A stretch of 64,000 nucleotides of DNA from Mesorhizobium sophorae (GCF_002270415.1 NZ_NNRI01000015.1:248001-312000); one strand, 5' to 3'; positions 38,600-47,451 are shown, counted from the first letter of the stretch. Notes: generated by a model not told the origin, from the sequence alone. Program-made: numbers and translations.

Positions 38600-39226
38600 T
38601 TAGCCCGCACTGCGCAGAACGCCCTCCCTCGCCAAGAACAGCTCATTGAACATCCGATCCGCCCCCCATGCTTGTGCTGAAGTATACGCCAGCTGACGAA
38701 GTTGGTCGGCCTCTAACGGTTGAGATCCGGGTTTGTACCCCAGATCATGTTCTGCCTCGGACCAAGCGTGCTGGAAGAGGGTTTTAATCTGGAGTTCGAA
38801 AAATTCCGGTACAAGAGCCTTGTCTATCGAAGAGTCGACCACATCGGCCGGTAACATCAAGATATAATGTTGTCCAAAGTAGCCAAACTCCCACTCGCGT
38901 TCCGGCACGATTTTTTGGCGTTCGATGGCATGGAAATAGGGTAGGACAGCGTCAGCGACCCGCGGCACGTCCTCGAGATAGAAGGTGATGATGCGGGCGC
39001 CGATCTGATCCTGGATCTGATGAAGCGGATCGTCGTATTTTGGTCTGTCATCCTTGAGTTTAGTTGCCTTGGCCACAAAGCGATCTATTGACTTAGGACG
39101 TGTCGAAACGCGGTCTATTCGTTGGATACCTTTCAAAAGGTCGTTCAGATAGGTCGCCAACGATCCTGCTATCGGTGTCAACGCCTTGTCATGGCGGAGA
39201 CGATAGTCACCCTCGATATCACTCAT
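38600..39226 (-). CDS. RelA/SpoT synthetase-domain protein
   Basis: The 208-residue protein is a stand-alone (p)ppGpp-synthetase-fold protein. Signature segments are RPKSIDRFVAKA, DQIGARIITFYLEDV (the DxxGxRI block), GYFGQHYI (equivalent of the GYRSxHY G-loop with Ser changed to Gly), and FFELQIKTLFQHAWSEAEHDLGY (ExQIRT...W...H block). There is no hydrolase, TGS or ACT domain. It could make alarmones or, like toxSAS enzymes, act as a toxin. Its ATG overlaps the stop of the upstream gene by 4 bp, so the two are translated together. It sits just inside the element boundary, a usual place for defence cargo. Confidence 0.85.
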   Translation of the reverse strand: MSDIEGDYRLRHDKALTPIAGSLATYLNDLLKGIQRIDRVSTRPKSIDRFVAKATKLKDDRPKYDDPLHQIQDQIGARIITFYLEDVPRVADAVLPYFHAIERQKIVPEREWEFGYFGQHYILMLPADVVDSSIDKALVPEFFELQIKTLFQHAWSEAEHDLGYKPGSQPLEADQLRQLAYTSAQAWGADRMFNELFLAREGVLRSAG

Positions 39227-40242
39227 CGGGATTTTTCCAGCTTTTCACTGACGATCTTGCCTTCGGTAGAAAATCGAATTTTATCATGGTGGCCGGCGAC
39301 CGGCACCTGACTGAAGACCTGGTCGAAATCGCTTGCGCCAGCGGTTAGAAAAGCGCCTGAATCGAGCTCAACTGTCCGGTAAGGCAGCTGCTTTTCGAAC
39401 TCGGCCGCGCTGAACTGGAAATTGTCGCCGGCAAGGTCCTCCCGACCCAACGCAGTCGTCACAGCACTTCGGGCTTCCTCGGTAAAATTATACCGGACAC
39501 AGAATTCGTTCACGCTCATTGCCTGTCCGTCCAGATTGCCGGCGAGGGTCACGGCGGCGCTTATCTGCTTCTTGATGTCGATGTTTGGAGCGCTTTTGAT
39601 GGCGTCCTTCAGCGCTATCGCCAACCTGCGGGTCCCCGATGCAGCGCTGGTTTTGAACGAAGAGCTGAGGAAGTCCTTCACCCAATAATCGGACGACTCC
39701 AAATCTTGGCTGTTAATCTGCTTGTCGACTGCCATGCCATCCCAGAAGCCCCCTGTGAGGGACTGATGGCGATACACCACCGCTTTGTAGGAATGCGCGT
39801 TTTTCATAAAAACACGGTCGATGAATTCGACTGTCAGCATATCGGCGGCTTCGTTGACTACGACGCCGTTGTTGGCGCGGAAACGCGAGACAACTACCTT
39901 GTGATGCACCCCCTCCATGCCACGTATCAAGAACATCAATCCCAGGCCGGACCTTTTCGTCGTTACACCCGATAGCCTTTCGGCTAGACCTCGCCCTGTA
40001 GCTATTGTCGGCGCATTTGCATAAGCTAAAAGTAGATTTCGGCATGGATTTGACTGGATGCCGTTAGCGGCCGGATTGAAAGCAATACCGATGTTACATT
40101 CCACGTCTGCTTTCGCGTAAACAGAGCTCAACAGCGCGTACATATCCCCCACATGAGGTACTTCATTGCCAACTACGGCAGCTGCGTTTTCGACCCCCTT
40201 GTTGGGGTGAACCAAGTAAGTATGGATATTTTGAATTGGCAA
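39223..40242 (-). CDS. YejK/NdpA-like protein, partner of the RelA/SpoT protein
   Basis: The 339-residue protein starts at TTG 40242 behind an excellent ribosome binding site (AGGAGGGGACA). The layout resembles the 37-kDa nucleoid-associated family (YejK/NdpA, NA37): SGLGLMFLIRGMEGVHHKVV (where YejK has its GLGLF-like strand), RVFMKNAHSYKAVVY, YWVKDFLSSSF, VNEFCVRYNFTEEARSAV, and the end DKIRFSTEGKIVSEKLE. The similarity is remembered and partial, so the family is tentative. Coupled to the RelA/SpoT gene (ATGA overlap), it might be its antitoxin, sensor or DNA-bound anchor. Lower GC than neighbours suggests separate acquisition. Confidence 0.6.
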   Translation of the reverse strand: MPIQNIHTYLVHPNKGVENAAAVVGNEVPHVGDMYALLSSVYAKADVECNIGIAFNPAANGIQSNPCRNLLLAYANAPTIATGRGLAERLSGVTTKRSGLGLMFLIRGMEGVHHKVVVSRFRANNGVVVNEAADMLTVEFIDRVFMKNAHSYKAVVYRHQSLTGGFWDGMAVDKQINSQDLESSDYWVKDFLSSSFKTSAASGTRRLAIALKDAIKSAPNIDIKKQISAAVTLAGNLDGQAMSVNEFCVRYNFTEEARSAVTTALGREDLAGDNFQFSAAEFEKQLPYRTVELDSGAFLTAGASDFDQVFSQVPVAGHHDKIRFSTEGKIVSEKLEKSR

Positions 40243-40471
40243 TGTCCCCTCCTGGCCCGGAAGGCCTTCTTTAGCACAGGTATTTTCAAAACAAATCTGT
40301 TCTCGCAGGGTCGCCGGGCTAGGCCGATGGGTTTGGAACGACGCTCATGTGTTGGTGAGAACGGGCTGTCAGCGGGAATGTGGACAGGCGGATGCACCAA
40401 CAGAAACGCAATTGCGTTCGTGTTCGGTGCTGGATCAAATTGGTCGCTGAGATAATTGGAATAGTGAGTCG

Positions 40472-41347
40472 ATGAGCGGCGAAATCAAGGCGGTAGATCT
40501 GAAGCTTGTCGGCGATCTGTTCGGCGACGGTTACGTCATGGACTTCACTAACCGCACCTACCAAGAATTCTTCCGGGACGATGTGGGCGTCGATATCTAC
40601 AACGACGCCTATCTGATCGACAACGCCAACAGTAAGGGCAAGCGCCTGCGCGCATTTATGCAGAAGGCCCAAAAGAGCGCGATCGTAAAGGCGCTGCACG
40701 GCCTTTGGGAATATCGCGTGGCCTATATTGCGGGACACGAAGATTGCGTTCCCCAGGGGCGCGAGCGACTGAGCGCACTGGTTGAGCGGCTGGGCGGCAA
40801 GCCGATTCCGGGCGCGGCCACCCCTGAACCCAATGCGCCGCTGGGCCGCGGGTTAACCGAATCCACACAGGTCGATCTCGAAAACGAGTTCATGGTGCTG
40901 CATGGAATGGACGATGCAGCACAGGCGCGTGGTTACGCTTTTGAGAAGTTTCTGAAGCGCTGGTTCGATGCCTGGGGGTTAGAACCGCGAAAGGCCTTCA
41001 AGCTCAAAGGCGAGCAGATCGACGGCAGCTTCCTGCACGGCAACACCGTCTATTTCCTCGAAGCGAAATGGCGCAATGGCCAGACCGGCGCTGCTGAACT
41101 CCGGTCGTTCCAAGAGCTGATCGGGCAACACTTCGAAGGCGCGCGTGGCCTGTTCGTTTCATATTCGGGATTCACTCCGGAAGGACTCCAAGCTTTCGTC
41201 GCTAGGCGCATCGTCATGATGGACGGCATGGACGTCGTCGAAGCGTTGCGTCGCCGGATTTCGCTCGAAAAGATCGTGGCCAAGAAGCTCCGCATCGCGA
41301 TCGAAGAGCGGCGGCCGAAGGTGTCCGTGCGCGAGCTGTTTCCATGA
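40472..41347 (+). CDS. AbiJ-N-like / PD-(D/E)xK restriction endonuclease-like protein
   Basis: The 291-residue protein has two parts. Residues about 8-85 (VGDLFGDGYVMDFTNRTYQEF; VGVDIYNDAYLI; SKGKRLRAFMQ) resemble the N-terminal domain of AbiJ-type abortive-infection proteins. Residues about 145-260 form an Mrr-like nuclease with Glu158 (YAFEKFL), Asp184 (EQIDGSF) and Glu197-x-Lys199 (YFLEAKW), the complete PD-(D/E)xK set, then FQELIGQHFEGARGLFVSYSGFT. It probably cleaves DNA on activation during phage or plasmid entry. It is divergent from the RelA/SpoT pair across 229 bp and may share control with it. Ribosome binding site is weak. Confidence 0.8.
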   Translation: MSGEIKAVDLKLVGDLFGDGYVMDFTNRTYQEFFRDDVGVDIYNDAYLIDNANSKGKRLRAFMQKAQKSAIVKALHGLWEYRVAYIAGHEDCVPQGRERLSALVERLGGKPIPGAATPEPNAPLGRGLTESTQVDLENEFMVLHGMDDAAQARGYAFEKFLKRWFDAWGLEPRKAFKLKGEQIDGSFLHGNTVYFLEAKWRNGQTGAAELRSFQELIGQHFEGARGLFVSYSGFTPEGLQAFVARRIVMMDGMDVVEALRRRISLEKIVAKKLRIAIEERRPKVSVRELFP

Positions 41348-41454
41348 CGAATGGTTATCGACTTGGTCGTCGCGCTTCTCCGCAGGGCTTCGACATAATG
41401 GACTGGAAGTGGGACGAGTCGGTATCGGTTGGGGCAAGTAGACACTCACTAGGT

Positions 41455-41774
41455 CGAGGCGGCGGACTGGAACAGGCGGTGGCCACCAGCAGGGCTTCTT
41501 CCTTGCCCGTCAGCTTGCGTTGCGCGCCTGCGCGTGGCTCTTCGCTGAGCGCCGCCTCCAGACCCATCTCCACGAAGCGGCGCTTGGTGCGATAGACAGT
41601 GGAGCCGCCGACCACCACCGTCGCGGCAATGGCCTCGTCACCCAAGCCCGCGTCGACGGCGAGCAGGATCTGCGCCCGCTTGAGCTTGCGAGCCGGCTGC
41701 TTGCCGCCTGCCAGCATCGCTGTGAGTTCATCGCGTTCGGGTTGGTCGAGATCGACACGATAGCGTGGATTCAT
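41455..41774 (-). pseudogene. IS630-family transposase remnant
   Basis: The minus strand encodes an IS630-type N-terminus (YRVDLDQPERDELTAML; KLKRAQILLAVDAG; GGSTVYRTKRRFVE; LTGKEEALLVATACSSPP). The match ends abruptly after about 108 residues and the DDE domain is absent. The remaining frame to 41355 is unrelated sequence. It separates the nuclease gene from the conjugation block. Confidence 0.8.
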
Positions 41775-41807
41775 CTAGAAAGCCTCCTCGGTTGCCAAGG
41801 GTTCCGG

Positions 41808-42125
41808 ATGAATCGAAAATTGAATCAATTACTTGACGGGCAAACGCCTGCGGGTCCCAGCTTCACCGAAAAACAGGGCCAGTACCTCGCCTTCATCTGG
41901 GCTTATATGCAGATCAACCGCCAGCCGCCGGCCGAACGCGACATGCAACGCTATTTCGGCGTCACCCCGCCGTCCGTCCACCAGATGGTGCTAACCCTCG
42001 AACGCTCCGGCCTCATCCGCAGGCAACCAGGTGTCGCGCGCAGCATCCAACTGCTCGTCGACCACGACATCCTACCCAAACTTCAGCCGGTTCAACCCGT
42101 CATAACCTCTGTGCAGAGGTACTAG
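41808..42125 (+). CDS. LexA-like winged-helix DNA-binding protein
   Basis: The 105-residue protein has a winged helix resembling the LexA DNA-binding domain: FTEKQGQYLAFIWAYMQINRQPPAERDMQRYFGVTPPSVHQMVLTLERSGLIRRQPGVARSIQLL. There is no S24 peptidase domain, so it cannot self-cleave like LexA. Similar short proteins occur near mobile-element genes in rhizobia. It ends overlapping the convergent DUF2274 gene by 26 bp. It may regulate local conjugation or cargo genes. Ribosome binding site is poor. Confidence 0.65.
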   Translation: MNRKLNQLLDGQTPAGPSFTEKQGQYLAFIWAYMQINRQPPAERDMQRYFGVTPPSVHQMVLTLERSGLIRRQPGVARSIQLLVDHDILPKLQPVQPVITSVQRY

Positions 42126-42384
42126 GCGTTGATTGGCGCCGTGATTTCTCCGACGTGTCTGAGGTTGGCATGCCGTCCTTTTTGGCCTTGGCAAACGCGC
42201 GGTCGCTTTCCAGGAACTCCGCCAGCATGAACGGGATGAGCTCGGCCACCGTTTCAGACTCGCCATAGGTCTGGCGGTAAAGCGCCGCATAGTCGTTCAG
42301 TGCTTGGCCCAGGCCGGCGCTTACAGTGATGGTGATCTTGGAAGGGGTCCGGTCCGGAAGCTTCCCGAGTTTCAGGTTGGCCAT
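42100..42384 (-). CDS. DUF2274 domain protein, trb-linked
   Basis: The 94-residue protein starts MANLKLGKLPDRTPSKITI and has DYAALYRQTYGESETVAELIPFMLAEFLESDRAF, matching DUF2274, small proteins regularly encoded right after trbI in trb operons of mobile elements. It begins 12 bp after the trbI stop. The fold suggests a ribbon-helix-helix-like protein. No function established. Confidence 0.82.
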   Translation of the reverse strand: MANLKLGKLPDRTPSKITITVSAGLGQALNDYAALYRQTYGESETVAELIPFMLAEFLESDRAFAKAKKDGMPTSDTSEKSRRQSTPSTSAQRL

Positions 42385-42396
42385 GACTACTCCTGT

Positions 42397-43611
42397 TCAA
42401 CCCGAATACGGCCGCAGCACGAGATCCTTATGTACGATGACGCGCAGTGGCCAACCGGGACGGACGGTGATGGTGGGTTGGATGTTCAGGTTCTTTTCGG
42501 TGATGCGCTGGCCGGCCTGACTGACGTTCTGCTGAGTGGATTCCCGGATTGCCTTGACAAGATCGCTTTCGTTTTCCCCAAAACTCAGCTCGGTGCCGAC
42601 GCCCAGTAGAGTGCCTAGCGCAACGCCCTTGATCAGCTGCCATGTGTGGAAATCCACCTTGTCCTCAAGTCCCGCATAGCCGGCGGTGTCTGTGGCAGGC
42701 AGATTGTCGATTTCGATCGACGAGCCGTCAGGCATCACAATGCGTTGCCAAACCAGCAGCGCGCGTTTTTGGCCAAAAGCGACGACGCTGTCATAGGTGC
42801 CGATCAGCCTTGACCCCTGCGGGATGAGCAAGGCGTGGCCCGTGACCGTGTCGTGCACATTCTCGGTGACCTGCGCGACGACCAAACCTGGCAAGTCGGA
42901 ATTGATGCCGGTGATCAGGCTAGCGGCGATCACGCTGCCGGCCATGAGCTGATATGGGGAAGCCAGCGTCTGCAGCGCATGCGGATTGTAGATTCCACTG
43001 GCGTTTTTCTGGTTGATAAAATCGAGCTTGCGCTGTTGGTTGTTTTGGTCACCCTCGGTCGTCGCCACCGAAGCCGACTGGCGTGTCGCATCGGATTGTG
43101 CGAGCGCCTCAAACGGCTGCTGCTTACTTGGCCCTGTGCCTGCAACAGGCGACGTTTCGAGCCGATTCTCGATCCTGAGCATGACTTGCGACTCGCGCGC
43201 CGCGATCGCCTGCTGGGCGAGGCGCTGTTCCTCGGCCGATGCCTCCTGCCCCGGCGCGATGCCGAGCTGGCGCTGACGTTCGAGGATGGCGCGGCCGAGA
43301 TCGCCCGGCAATGGTGGCCCAAGCACCGGAGCCTTCGGCGTGATCCCGGAATAATCCTTGGGAAGCGTTTCAAGTCCTTCGGCGGTTGGCTTCCGCTCGG
43401 TATTGTACAGGTCTACCGCCTGCTCTTTGATACGCCAAGCCGGTCCTTGGAGCGCCATCATGGTAACGCCGAATATGGCGCCAGATCCGAGTGCAGCGAT
43501 AGCAATGATCACGCCGCGCCTGAACCGCACAGCGCGGCGGGGGGAAGCCCGCAACTGCAACTGCTCGGGATCGAGTTTTGGCCGCGCATCGGGTCGGGAA
43601 GTATCGGTCAT
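42397..43611 (-). CDS. trbI: Conjugal transfer protein TrbI (VirB10-like)
   Basis: The 404-residue protein has a short cytoplasmic N-terminus, one membrane segment (AVRFRRGVIIAIAALGSGAIFG), a proline/glutamine-rich periplasmic linker and a VirB10 domain (about 200-400: YQLMAGSVIAASLITGINSDLPG; LLIPQGSRLIGTYDS; QRALLVWQRIVMPDGSSI; VRPGWPLRVIVHKDLVLRPY). It spans the envelope and joins the inner and outer parts of the type IV secretion channel. ATG 43611 follows GGGGAGCACTC, 11 bp after trbG. Confidence 0.93.
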   Translation of the reverse strand: MTDTSRPDARPKLDPEQLQLRASPRRAVRFRRGVIIAIAALGSGAIFGVTMMALQGPAWRIKEQAVDLYNTERKPTAEGLETLPKDYSGITPKAPVLGPPLPGDLGRAILERQRQLGIAPGQEASAEEQRLAQQAIAARESQVMLRIENRLETSPVAGTGPSKQQPFEALAQSDATRQSASVATTEGDQNNQQRKLDFINQKNASGIYNPHALQTLASPYQLMAGSVIAASLITGINSDLPGLVVAQVTENVHDTVTGHALLIPQGSRLIGTYDSVVAFGQKRALLVWQRIVMPDGSSIEIDNLPATDTAGYAGLEDKVDFHTWQLIKGVALGTLLGVGTELSFGENESDLVKAIRESTQQNVSQAGQRITEKNLNIQPTITVRPGWPLRVIVHKDLVLRPYSG

Positions 43612-43622
43612 GAGTGCTCCCC

Positions 43623-44651
43623 TCACCTGCCAAGACGTGGAAAGAGTGTCATCCGCCGCGGCGGTTGCCGGCCGTCGGTCCTTGTAATGCGCACCACCTG
43701 CTGCTGCTTCGCACCGAGGCGCAGCTCGGCTGCGGCGAAGAGGCGGTCCACGATGTAGTAGTTGCCGCGCATGCGGTAGTTGACGAGCTGGCTAGTTCCG
43801 TCAGGACCGACGATGAAGAGTGGTGGTGCTTCGCCCTGATCGATGCGACCCGGAAATTCGATATAAACCTTGCTGCCATCGTCGAAGGCGCGCTTCGGTC
43901 TCCAGGCCGGGGTGTCGCCAGTAATCGAATAGCGAAAGCGAATGTTGTCCAGTGCCACATTCGACGCAACCGACGTGGCAGCTTCGGCTTGAGCGTTGCT
44001 TCGGCGCAGCGCGATGATCTGGTCCTCGCTGTAGGTCCAGGAGATTGCCGCCATTGCGGTCTTCTCAGTGCTTTGAAGTTGCAGATGGTAGGTCCGCCGG
44101 TCCGTTGTGATGACCAGATTGGTGCTGAGCCCCGGCGCGAAGGGTTTTACCAGCACATGGGTGCGCTGGTTGTTACCGGTGCCGCTGACGGTATCGCCGA
44201 TGACCCAGCGCACCGTGTCGCCGGCCGACACGGATGTCAGCTTCTCCCCTGACTGCAGGGCGATGTCGACGACTCGCTCCGGCGCGGCATAGAGCTGATA
44301 AAGCGCGCCATCCGCAAAGGGATAGACTTGCACCGCGTTAACATAGCCATACCTGGTGGGTTGCTGCGTGGCCGCCTTGTTGGCATCTGCGACGCGTTCT
44401 TCTGGAGCGCGCTTGTCTTCCACCACCTTGCCCGGTTCGGGCTGCAACTGGCCAGGCAGCGGCAGTGGCTTCGGCACCTCGACGATTTTGACCTGGTTCT
44501 CCGGCGCCTTCTCAATTGCAGTTGGCTTGAAGTCGGCAGCGTCATAGGAAATCTGAGGCGGCGGCACTGGTTTCGATGCACACGCTGATAAGACTGCTGC
44601 TGAGACCGACAACATCAGCACAGCACGGAACGATGGGGCTCTATTTGTCAT
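43623..44651 (-). CDS. trbG: Conjugal transfer protein TrbG (VirB9-like)
   Basis: The 342-residue protein has a lipoprotein-type signal (FRAVLMLSVSAAVLSACAS, lipobox LSAC), a VirB9 N-terminal domain (VNAVQVYPFADGALYQLYAAPERVVDIALQ) and the C-terminal domain binding the outer-membrane ring (VYIEFPGRIDQGEAPPLFIVG; YRMRGNYYIVDRLF). ATG 44651 overlaps the end of trbF by 11 bp. It forms the outer-membrane core with TrbI. Confidence 0.92.
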   Translation of the reverse strand: MTNRAPSFRAVLMLSVSAAVLSACASKPVPPPQISYDAADFKPTAIEKAPENQVKIVEVPKPLPLPGQLQPEPGKVVEDKRAPEERVADANKAATQQPTRYGYVNAVQVYPFADGALYQLYAAPERVVDIALQSGEKLTSVSAGDTVRWVIGDTVSGTGNNQRTHVLVKPFAPGLSTNLVITTDRRTYHLQLQSTEKTAMAAISWTYSEDQIIALRRSNAQAEAATSVASNVALDNIRFRYSITGDTPAWRPKRAFDDGSKVYIEFPGRIDQGEAPPLFIVGPDGTSQLVNYRMRGNYYIVDRLFAAAELRLGAKQQQVVRITRTDGRQPPRRMTLFPRLGR

Positions 44652-45372
44652 CGGAGGACTCCTTCGGGGAAACGGATGTCGGCGCCGCACTGTCGAGCTC
44701 ACGCGACCAGTCGATGGCGTTGATGAAGACACCGAGCGGATTGCTGCGTAGCTGGTCCGTGTTGTTTGGCGGTCGGATCATGATCGTAAGGATCGCGGTC
44801 CAGCGCGTCGTGCTGGCCAGGCTGCCGCGCTCAAACACCTGCTCGGTCCATTTGACCTGGAAAGAGCTTTCGGAGGCCCTGACGACACTGGTCACCTGCA
44901 CCGACACGCTGCGCGTGCCGATCTGACCGAAGGGGTCGTTTGCCTTGGCGTACTCATTGAGGAAGAGAGCGGCGCGGTCGGTGGCAAAGTCGTAAGCCGC
45001 CAGCCAATTCTGCCGCACCAGCACCGGATCGGTCGAAACAGAGCGAACATTCTGGATGAAGCGGCCGAGGTGCCAGGCGATCTGGGCATCGTTGGGCTGG
45101 TAGTTTTGGATTGCCGGCGCGACGGCGCGCGCCTCACCAAAACGGTCAACCTCGACGACGTACGGCACGACGCGGCTTTGCATCGACTGCCATACAAGTC
45201 CGCAGGAAAGTCCAGTCGCCAAGACGAGACAGCCCAGGGCCATGAGCCGCCAATTGCGGGCCTGCACCCGAGATGAGCCGATACGCTCGTCCCAGAGCTG
45301 GGCGGCTTTCTGATACGGCGTGACCGGTTCGGGTGTCTTGCCGTAACGTTGAACGGGTCGCTTGAAGAGCAT
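44641..45372 (-). CDS. trbF: Conjugal transfer protein TrbF (VirB8-like)
   Basis: The 243-residue protein starts MLFKRPVQRYGKTPEPVTPYQKAAQLWDERIGSSRVQARNW, typical of TrbF, with one membrane helix (LMALGCLVLATGLSCGLVW) and a periplasmic NTF2-like VirB8 domain (VVPYVVEVDRFGEARAV). It is an inner-membrane scaffold of the channel. It begins at the base right after the trbL stop. Confidence 0.92.
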   Translation of the reverse strand: MLFKRPVQRYGKTPEPVTPYQKAAQLWDERIGSSRVQARNWRLMALGCLVLATGLSCGLVWQSMQSRVVPYVVEVDRFGEARAVAPAIQNYQPNDAQIAWHLGRFIQNVRSVSTDPVLVRQNWLAAYDFATDRAALFLNEYAKANDPFGQIGTRSVSVQVTSVVRASESSFQVKWTEQVFERGSLASTTRWTAILTIMIRPPNNTDQLRSNPLGVFINAIDWSRELDSAAPTSVSPKESSDDK

Positions 45373-46695
45373 CTAGTCGTCCTTGTCATTGAGAGAGGGA
45401 TTGGCGCTGCCACCCGGCCTGTCGCCATCACGGACCGCCTGCACTGCGGCGTGTCGATGAGCGCGGGCGGTCTGTTCGGAACGCAATTGCCTTGCCCAAT
45501 TGGGAGCGGCATCAGTGGCTGTACCGGCTGGGCTTCCGGCCATTGACGCGGTCGGCGTACCGCCAGTCGCGGTCCAGGCGGCTTCGCGGCCGGCGTCGGC
45601 GCTGCGCCCGAACGTTCCCGCGGCAGATCGTGCAGCTCGCATCGCGGCGCCACCGGCGGCACTGGTCACACCCTGCAGTCCAGCAGCTACACCGGACAGG
45701 CCAGAGTCGAGCGAGGTTGCGCGCCCCAGCTGCCAAGCCGTGGAAGCAGCCGATCCCATCGAGGTGCCCGCACGGACTGCGGCGAGACTGCCGCCGGTTG
45801 CCATGCGCGCGCCGGCAAATGCCGCGCCTCCGGCAACGAGTGATGCGCCGGCGGCAGCCGCAGTGGTTCCGAGTGCGGCGCCAGCGCCAAGCTGCGGCGC
45901 GCCAGAGACAAGGCCCGAAGCGATGCCTGGCCCGAAGATGCCGAGCCCAAGCAGCGACAGCGCACCAAGAACTTGTGACATGGCGGCGGCCAGGTCCGGC
46001 TCCTTGCCTTGCAGCGCGGAAGCGAACTCGCCGAAGAGCGTGGAGCCGATGCCCACGATGACGGCGAGCACCATCACCTTAATGCCCGACGAGATCACAT
46101 TGCCGAGCACACGCTCGGCCAGAAACGCCGAACGGTTCCAGAGTGCGAATGGAACCAGAACGAAGCCCGCCAAAGTGGTGAGCTTGAACTCGAGGATGGT
46201 GATGAAGAGCTGGATGGAAAGAATAAAGAAGGCGATGATGACCAGGAACCAGGCCACAAGCAGCACGAAGATGGTGAGCGCATTGCCGAAGATTTCTGGG
46301 AAGCCCAGGAGCTGGCTTGCCTGATCGAGCAGCGGCCAGGCACCCTCGAAACCAGTCGCGGCAATGCGGCCCGGATGCAAAAGATTGTCGGCGGAGAGAT
46401 TGCCAGAGGACGCGTTGATGCCGAGACCGGCAAAGGACCGATAGATGATGTCGGCAAGGTTCTTGAAATTGTTCAGGATGAAGGCGAACACGCCGACATA
46501 GAGTACCTTGCGGATGAGCCGGCCGGGAACGTTGGGTTCGCCGCCGAGTGCCCAGGCCAGGCCGGCAAGTGTGATGTCGATGCCGATCAGGGTCGTGGTG
46601 AGGAAGGCGACATCGCCCGAGAGCAGACCGAACCCGCTGTCGATATAGCGGACAAAGGTCTCCATGAAGCGATCGATGACCCCAAGGTCGTTCAT
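45373..46695 (-). CDS. trbL: Conjugal transfer protein TrbL (VirB6-like)
   Basis: The 440-residue polytopic inner-membrane protein has VIDRFMETFVRYIDSGFGLLSGDVAFLTTTLIGIDITLAGLAWAL at the start, several further helices (FVLLVAWFLVIIAFFILSIQLFITILEFKLTTLAGFVLVPFALWNRSAFLAERVLG) and an Ala/Gly-rich, low-complexity C-terminal third. It forms the inner-membrane passage. It follows trbJ by 30 bp. Confidence 0.91.
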   Translation of the reverse strand: MNDLGVIDRFMETFVRYIDSGFGLLSGDVAFLTTTLIGIDITLAGLAWALGGEPNVPGRLIRKVLYVGVFAFILNNFKNLADIIYRSFAGLGINASSGNLSADNLLHPGRIAATGFEGAWPLLDQASQLLGFPEIFGNALTIFVLLVAWFLVIIAFFILSIQLFITILEFKLTTLAGFVLVPFALWNRSAFLAERVLGNVISSGIKVMVLAVIVGIGSTLFGEFASALQGKEPDLAAAMSQVLGALSLLGLGIFGPGIASGLVSGAPQLGAGAALGTTAAAAGASLVAGGAAFAGARMATGGSLAAVRAGTSMGSAASTAWQLGRATSLDSGLSGVAAGLQGVTSAAGGAAMRAARSAAGTFGRSADAGREAAWTATGGTPTASMAGSPAGTATDAAPNWARQLRSEQTARAHRHAAVQAVRDGDRPGGSANPSLNDKDD

Positions 46696-46725
46696 GCCGC
46701 CTTCCTCGTCGTGAAGAAATGGTGA

Positions 46726-47451
46726 TCAGTTGCCGGGATAGGCTGTGCCGGTGCCCAGGAAGCGCTCGGTTGTCTCGCGGGCGGCCTCCTCGGATTGTGC
46801 CTTGCGAGCGGCATCCTCGGCTTCAGCTCGAAACTGCGTCGCGAGCAGCGTCTGAATCTGCATCTGCTGCTTGGTCGAAAGCGCGATCAACTGGTTGGTT
46901 GCCTGGCTTGCCTCAAGCGCACCGGCCGCGCCCTGGCTGCGGTTGATGAGATCGGTAAGCAGGTCACCGTCGCCGCGGACGTTCTCGACGATCTGCGACT
47001 GGACACCCATGGTCTGGCGAAACGCCTGCATGGCGCTCTGCCAGCGCTCGCGTGCAGCGCCCGCCACATCGCTGACCTTTATCGTCGCGTCATAGCTTTC
47101 CGGGTATTGATTGCGCCATTGGTCTTGAAGCTTGTCGAGATCAAAGCTCAGGCCACTCGCCTGATCCATCAGCCCGTCGATGCGATGGAGCGCACCGGTG
47201 AGTTGGCCAACGGAAGAAAAATCCAGATGCTGAAGGTTGCGCGCCATGTTCTGCAGCATGGTCGCCTGGTTCTGAAGCGATTGGACCTGGTTGTTGATCT
47301 GCTCCAGCGAGCGTGCCGCCGTTAGCACGTTCTGGGTATAGTTCGACGGATCGAACACGATGAGGGCGTAGGCTGGCTGGACGTAGTCGGCCATCGGTTT
47401 GGCGATCAGGGAAACGGTGATCAGGCTGGTGAAAAGGCGGCGTCCCATCAT
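46726..47451 (-). CDS. trbJ: Conjugal transfer protein TrbJ (VirB5-like)
   Basis: The 241-residue secreted protein begins MMGRRLFTSLITVSLIAKPM and has the TrbJ motif IVFDPSNYTQNVLTAARSLEQINNQVQSLQNQA after the signal peptide, then long coiled-coil helices. It is a minor pilus component. ATG 47451 overlaps the trbE stop (ATGA), so it is translationally coupled; the next ATG, 47448, is equally possible. Confidence 0.9.
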   Translation of the reverse strand: MMGRRLFTSLITVSLIAKPMADYVQPAYALIVFDPSNYTQNVLTAARSLEQINNQVQSLQNQATMLQNMARNLQHLDFSSVGQLTGALHRIDGLMDQASGLSFDLDKLQDQWRNQYPESYDATIKVSDVAGAARERWQSAMQAFRQTMGVQSQIVENVRGDGDLLTDLINRSQGAAGALEASQATNQLIALSTKQQMQIQTLLATQFRAEAEDAARKAQSEEAARETTERFLGTGTAYPGN

